This document shows, piece after piece, positions 60,949 to 64,000 of a DNA stretch of 64,000 nt (its first letter is position 1; each line of letters opens with the position of its first letter). The translations under genes were made by a program, and so were the position numbers. The DNA comes from Sphaerolaimus hirsutus (taxonomy: Eukaryota; Nematoda; Chromadorea; Monhysterida; Sphaerolaimidae): positions 12,909,832-12,973,831 of the forward strand of contig OZ038458.1 in assembly GCA_964036195.1 (NCBI GenBank), read 5' to 3'. The notes under the pieces were generated by a model. The model did no database searches and had not been told where the DNA came from. It saw only the letters and a program-made list of their open reading frames with translations.

Positions 60949-61376
60949 CTTGACTAGATACGTGAGATTCGAGCGGGCGACGCTGCCGTCTCGCCTGTGT
61001 GTCGCGTGATCGATTAGCGTCGGAAATAGAATGACTATAACAAGCATGAACATGTAACGGCACGCGCGCGCGAAATGGGGTGATTCCCCTAAGGAGTGGG
61101 TGGCATGTTTTCAACGCGCACACTTTCTGGAGGACTGATGGCACAGATGCACGCCTGCTTGTTTTACTAGGCTGCAAATGTGCATGTTCCGTGCTTGATA
61201 ATTTCAAATCGGTTGTACTAAGTAGGCGCAATGGAAAGCCCCTTTAAAATGTGCTTATTTCATAAAGCACTCCTCTAAATTAGTCGGCTAGGGGTGGCAA
61301 AAGAATTGTCTCCTATAGCTATAAGTTTGAAACACACATTTTGAAATGATCACGAAATAGTTTGGGACAGCTAAAA
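60949..61376. other. 5' flank of candidate exon 1, promoter region by position
   Basis: Moderately GC-rich next to the exon, then AT-rich. I see no convincing TATA box or other motif. Confidence 0.3.
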
Positions 61377-61477
61377 TACCGTATTACCTCGAAATACCCC
61401 CAGGGGGTTTATTATTTCGCCAGCAAAATTTGAGGGGGGGGTTAATTCGAGGGGAAAAAATTCGAGGTAATACGGTA
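61377..61477. mobile_element. Family C MITE, 101 bp
   Basis: Near-perfect ends TACCGTATTACCTCGAAATA and TTCGAGGTAATACGGTA. Confidence 0.82.
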
Positions 61478-61779
61478 GTCACAATGAATATGCCAGTAAA
61501 AAATCTGGTGGATAATAAAGTTTCTTGAGTGGTCCGTATTGACGATCACTGTTAACCAAATATTGAAAAATATGACCAATAACTAATGCCTATTTTGGTC
61601 AAACATGTTTTGCCACTGTTTTTGCCAACTAAATAAGATGCTCAATTTGGCTGAAGAGTGAAAGCAACCCCTACCACACTAAGCCTATTTTAATTAAACA
61701 CGAACAGCTGACATTTGGAAAGAATATCTACATTACATAATGATATGAGACAGCAGACTGTATTAAAAAAAAGAAATAT

Positions 61780-62130
61780 CAACATCCCCCCCTCCCTAAA
61801 ATTTTACCCCTGTAGTAGGGGAATGGCGCCATGGCCGCGGCGCCATTCGTAGGCGCAACGCTATGGCTCCATTGGCGTTGGCGCCAAATACCGCTGTATA
61901 TGTAAAGTATTACATACAAATACAGCGGCATGAAAAATCTTGAGTGAATTTTCACAGAAGTTGAGACAGCCGCGACCTGTGAAATGAAAATTCCTGCCAT
62001 GAGAAGCAAAAATGCGCAAAATTTTTGCAAAATGACCTGAAAATCGTTCCACCACACGTTTTCTCTCATTTCTCACGTCTCACCCCGGAAGGGCGGCCAC
62101 CCCCCCCCCCCTGGCTATGCCACTGATCAG
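61780..62130. mobile_element. Family B-related hAT-like element
   Basis: AAATTTTACCCCTGTAGT-type start, GGCGCCATGGCCGCGG block, then a long C run and CTGGCTATGCCACTGAT at the right. Same plan as 10966-11403; left end not resolved. Confidence 0.6.
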
Positions 62131-62652
62131 GTATAAAATGCCGCTAGTACAGATGAACTTAGCGGTATGAAATACCGGTATGCGGTAATGAAAGGCAGAC
62201 TTTGAAATGCGTAACTCAATTTGATCTGCACACTGAATCTCGAACGAAATCAACTCTGGATCCACAAATGATGTTCATCGAGCGTTGGTGTAATTTCAAT
62301 TACCGTAAATGCTCGAATGGATACGCAATGTATGTTGCCATAAAAGCTATTGGGACTAATTAATTTAAGCAGGCGACCACACACAAACAGGCAAATGTGT
62401 ACTTTTCTTGTAAAAACTTTCCCGACTGATGCAACGGGATTAGCATTGGATCCTAATCAACTAAACCCCTGGATACGATAGTACTGGAAAAAGGCAAATT
62501 TCACATAAAAAGTACATATCTTCACCATGAAAAACGAGATTTTCACGTCAAGCTCATATTGCTACCCTCCGGTCACTGGAATGTCAAGTGCATCAGTCTA
62601 AAAATAGTTTCATTCCAAAAGTGAAGATTAAGGTTGGCGTAATTCTCGATAT
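62131..62652. other. No feature recognised
   Basis: AT-rich flank; AAAAAGTACATATCTTCACC near 62509 recalls the iterated words of family D. Confidence 0.35.
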
Positions 62653-63441
62653 GGGGAGTTCCATTCTAAAAGTTCACAAGCGCCAAATCCAGAAAAATCG
62701 AGTTAAGCGTGGATTTGACCTCCGCGTATAGTTTTTCACATTTTAGAAAAAAAATCAGCGTTATAGTCCATTTCGTTCCCGAGATACAGTGGTACCGTTT
62801 TTCAGAAAAATCACAATTTTCACATGAAAGTGCACATATCCATCTCAGATCCCCTATGAAAAACAGGACTTTCATTTCGTAAGTGCACATATCCATCTCG
62901 GACCACCGGAGTTTCATTTTATAAGTGCACATATCCAAAAAAATAGTTTCATTTCCAAAAATACACGCGTGCTTCGACGCGGCCGCGAAGAGCTGGCCGG
63001 AATTCCCATACAAAAAAAAGTTTCATTTCCAAAAATGCATACGTGAATTTCCAAATCTATTTTGCACTATAAATCAAATATGCGTGCATATATTGATCTG
63101 AAAATTTAGGTAGAGGTACTTTTAGACACGGGCTTTGCAGTGATGTGATTAGTTTTATCCTACGATGCACCGTTGAGAAGTTATTTAACATTTAATTTCA
63201 AATGTTCAGATTTGTTCCCAATTTTGGGTGACTTACAAAATCTCACATAACTCCCTAAATATTTCCCGGCCAACAAAATTTGTGATTACAAAAATTGTAG
63301 AGAAATGTCGGATCTACCTGAAAAAAGCGGGGCAAGCGTTGTCCCCCAAACATAGCGCCGTCGGGCCAGCGTCAAACTTTAAAATGCGATTTTGAAAAAT
63401 CGAAAAACTTGGATATATGCATTTTTAGAATGAAACTCCCC
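62653..63441. mobile_element. Family D iterated-word element, copy 2
   Basis: Ends GGGGAGTTCCATTCTAAAAG and TTTTTAGAATGAAACTCCCC, flanked by ATAT (62649-62652, 63442-63445). AAGTGCACATATCCATCTC words occur four times. 789 bp, inverted relative to the copy at 15357-16147 (791 bp). Confidence 0.85.
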
Positions 63442-64000
63442 ATATGGGCCTTTCAGTGGTGTAGTTGGGTTTGCCCTGGGTTTCACCATTAAAAGGTCAT
63501 TTCACTTTGAATGTCAGAGTGTCTGTTTGTTTGTTGAAAATTGACAAAAAAAATCTGGATATAAGTCCACAATTCGCCCAAGCATGGCGTTATCATGCCA
63601 GCGCCAAACTTTAGAATGTGATTTTGAAAAATCGAAATTGATGGATATATGTACTTTTGTGATGAGACTCTTTAAAAGACACGAAGTAATTTTTCGATGC
63701 TAAACGGGATATTTTGTATTACGTCACCTGTATCGACATGAAAAGCACACGGCCGGGAGTGAGGGCTCTTTTGAAGCCTTTTGAGTGAGTGTTTGGTGAG
63801 GTGAATGCAATTATTTGTGGTTGTCCAAACAAACACGCGTACCTATTTAATCAGGCTGGGCTAACTATGTATACTGGACAATGCGCATCCATTCAAGCCG
63901 TTTACGGTAGGTAATTGCGAAGCTGCTTTCCAACTGCAAGCTTAAACCCTAGAGAATTCTGGACGGGAAACGTATTCTTTTTCAAATAGTAAACAAACTA
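63442..64000. other. Flank with a degenerate family D fragment
   Basis: 63580-63665 has GCCAGCGCCAAACTTTAGAA and TGGATATATGTACTTTTGTG, as in family D. The rest shows nothing recognisable. Confidence 0.4.

Overview
The window looks like repeat-rich genomic DNA of an animal, most likely an invertebrate, which I cannot place more precisely. It is dominated by one host gene on the minus strand. This is a TRPM-family (melastatin-type) cation channel read from about 60.9 kb down to the stop codon at 560-562. I rebuilt it exon by exon from splice sites: 34 exons between 49521 and 560 join with matching reading phase at every junction. They give the N-terminal TRPM homology region, six membrane segments, the pore, the TRP helix, a coiled coil and a long Ser/Pro-rich tail. 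Above these lies one sure coding exon (49.8 kb) whose 5' edge is uncertain, and three GC-rich candidate exons (53.2-54.2 and 60.7-60.9 kb). Exons are GC-rich islands in AT-rich introns. There are no operons, bacterial signals, tRNA or rRNA genes.

Intron 15 of this gene model (16379-41606, 25.2 kb) holds the most striking object: a complete 17.9-kb Ty3/gypsy-type LTR retrotransposon (16999-34932, minus strand, same sense as the host gene). It has equal-length 2,639-bp LTRs, TG...CA ends, a 4-bp CAAG target duplication and a probable primer binding site. Its gag-pol frame (Gag, CCHC knuckle, a membrane-segment insert, protease, start of RT) is broken by one base within RT; the remaining RT, RNase H and integrase follow. 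In the place where some such elements carry env, it has a 1,518-codon ORF for a UPF1-like superfamily 1 helicase. I do not know of a described gypsy element with such a gene, and this is the main candidate for an undescribed system.

The other introns and flanks are packed with short non-autonomous DNA transposons. Families A, B and F and the elements at 3356 and 12709 are hAT-like (TAGGG/CAGGG-type or TAACG/TAGCG ends, 8-bp duplications, several perfect). Family C (ends TACCGTATT.CTCGAAATACCCC) has about eight copies. Family E has CACTAGTTGACATC-type ends. A separate set of elements (15357-16147, 36915-41047, 43072-44461, 62653-63441) shares 4-bp AT-rich duplications, GRGG-like ends, TTCTAAAA and an iterated short 'word' that differs between families. 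One of these is a 4.1-kb foldback with inverted arrays of a 59-bp repeat.

Region by region: 1-559 is the 3' flank; 560-15071 holds the transmembrane and C-terminal exons with short introns; 15072-41606 is mainly transposons; 41607-49981 holds the N-terminal TRPM exons; 49982-60948 is repeats plus candidate 5' exons; 60949-64000 is upstream flank with more repeats.
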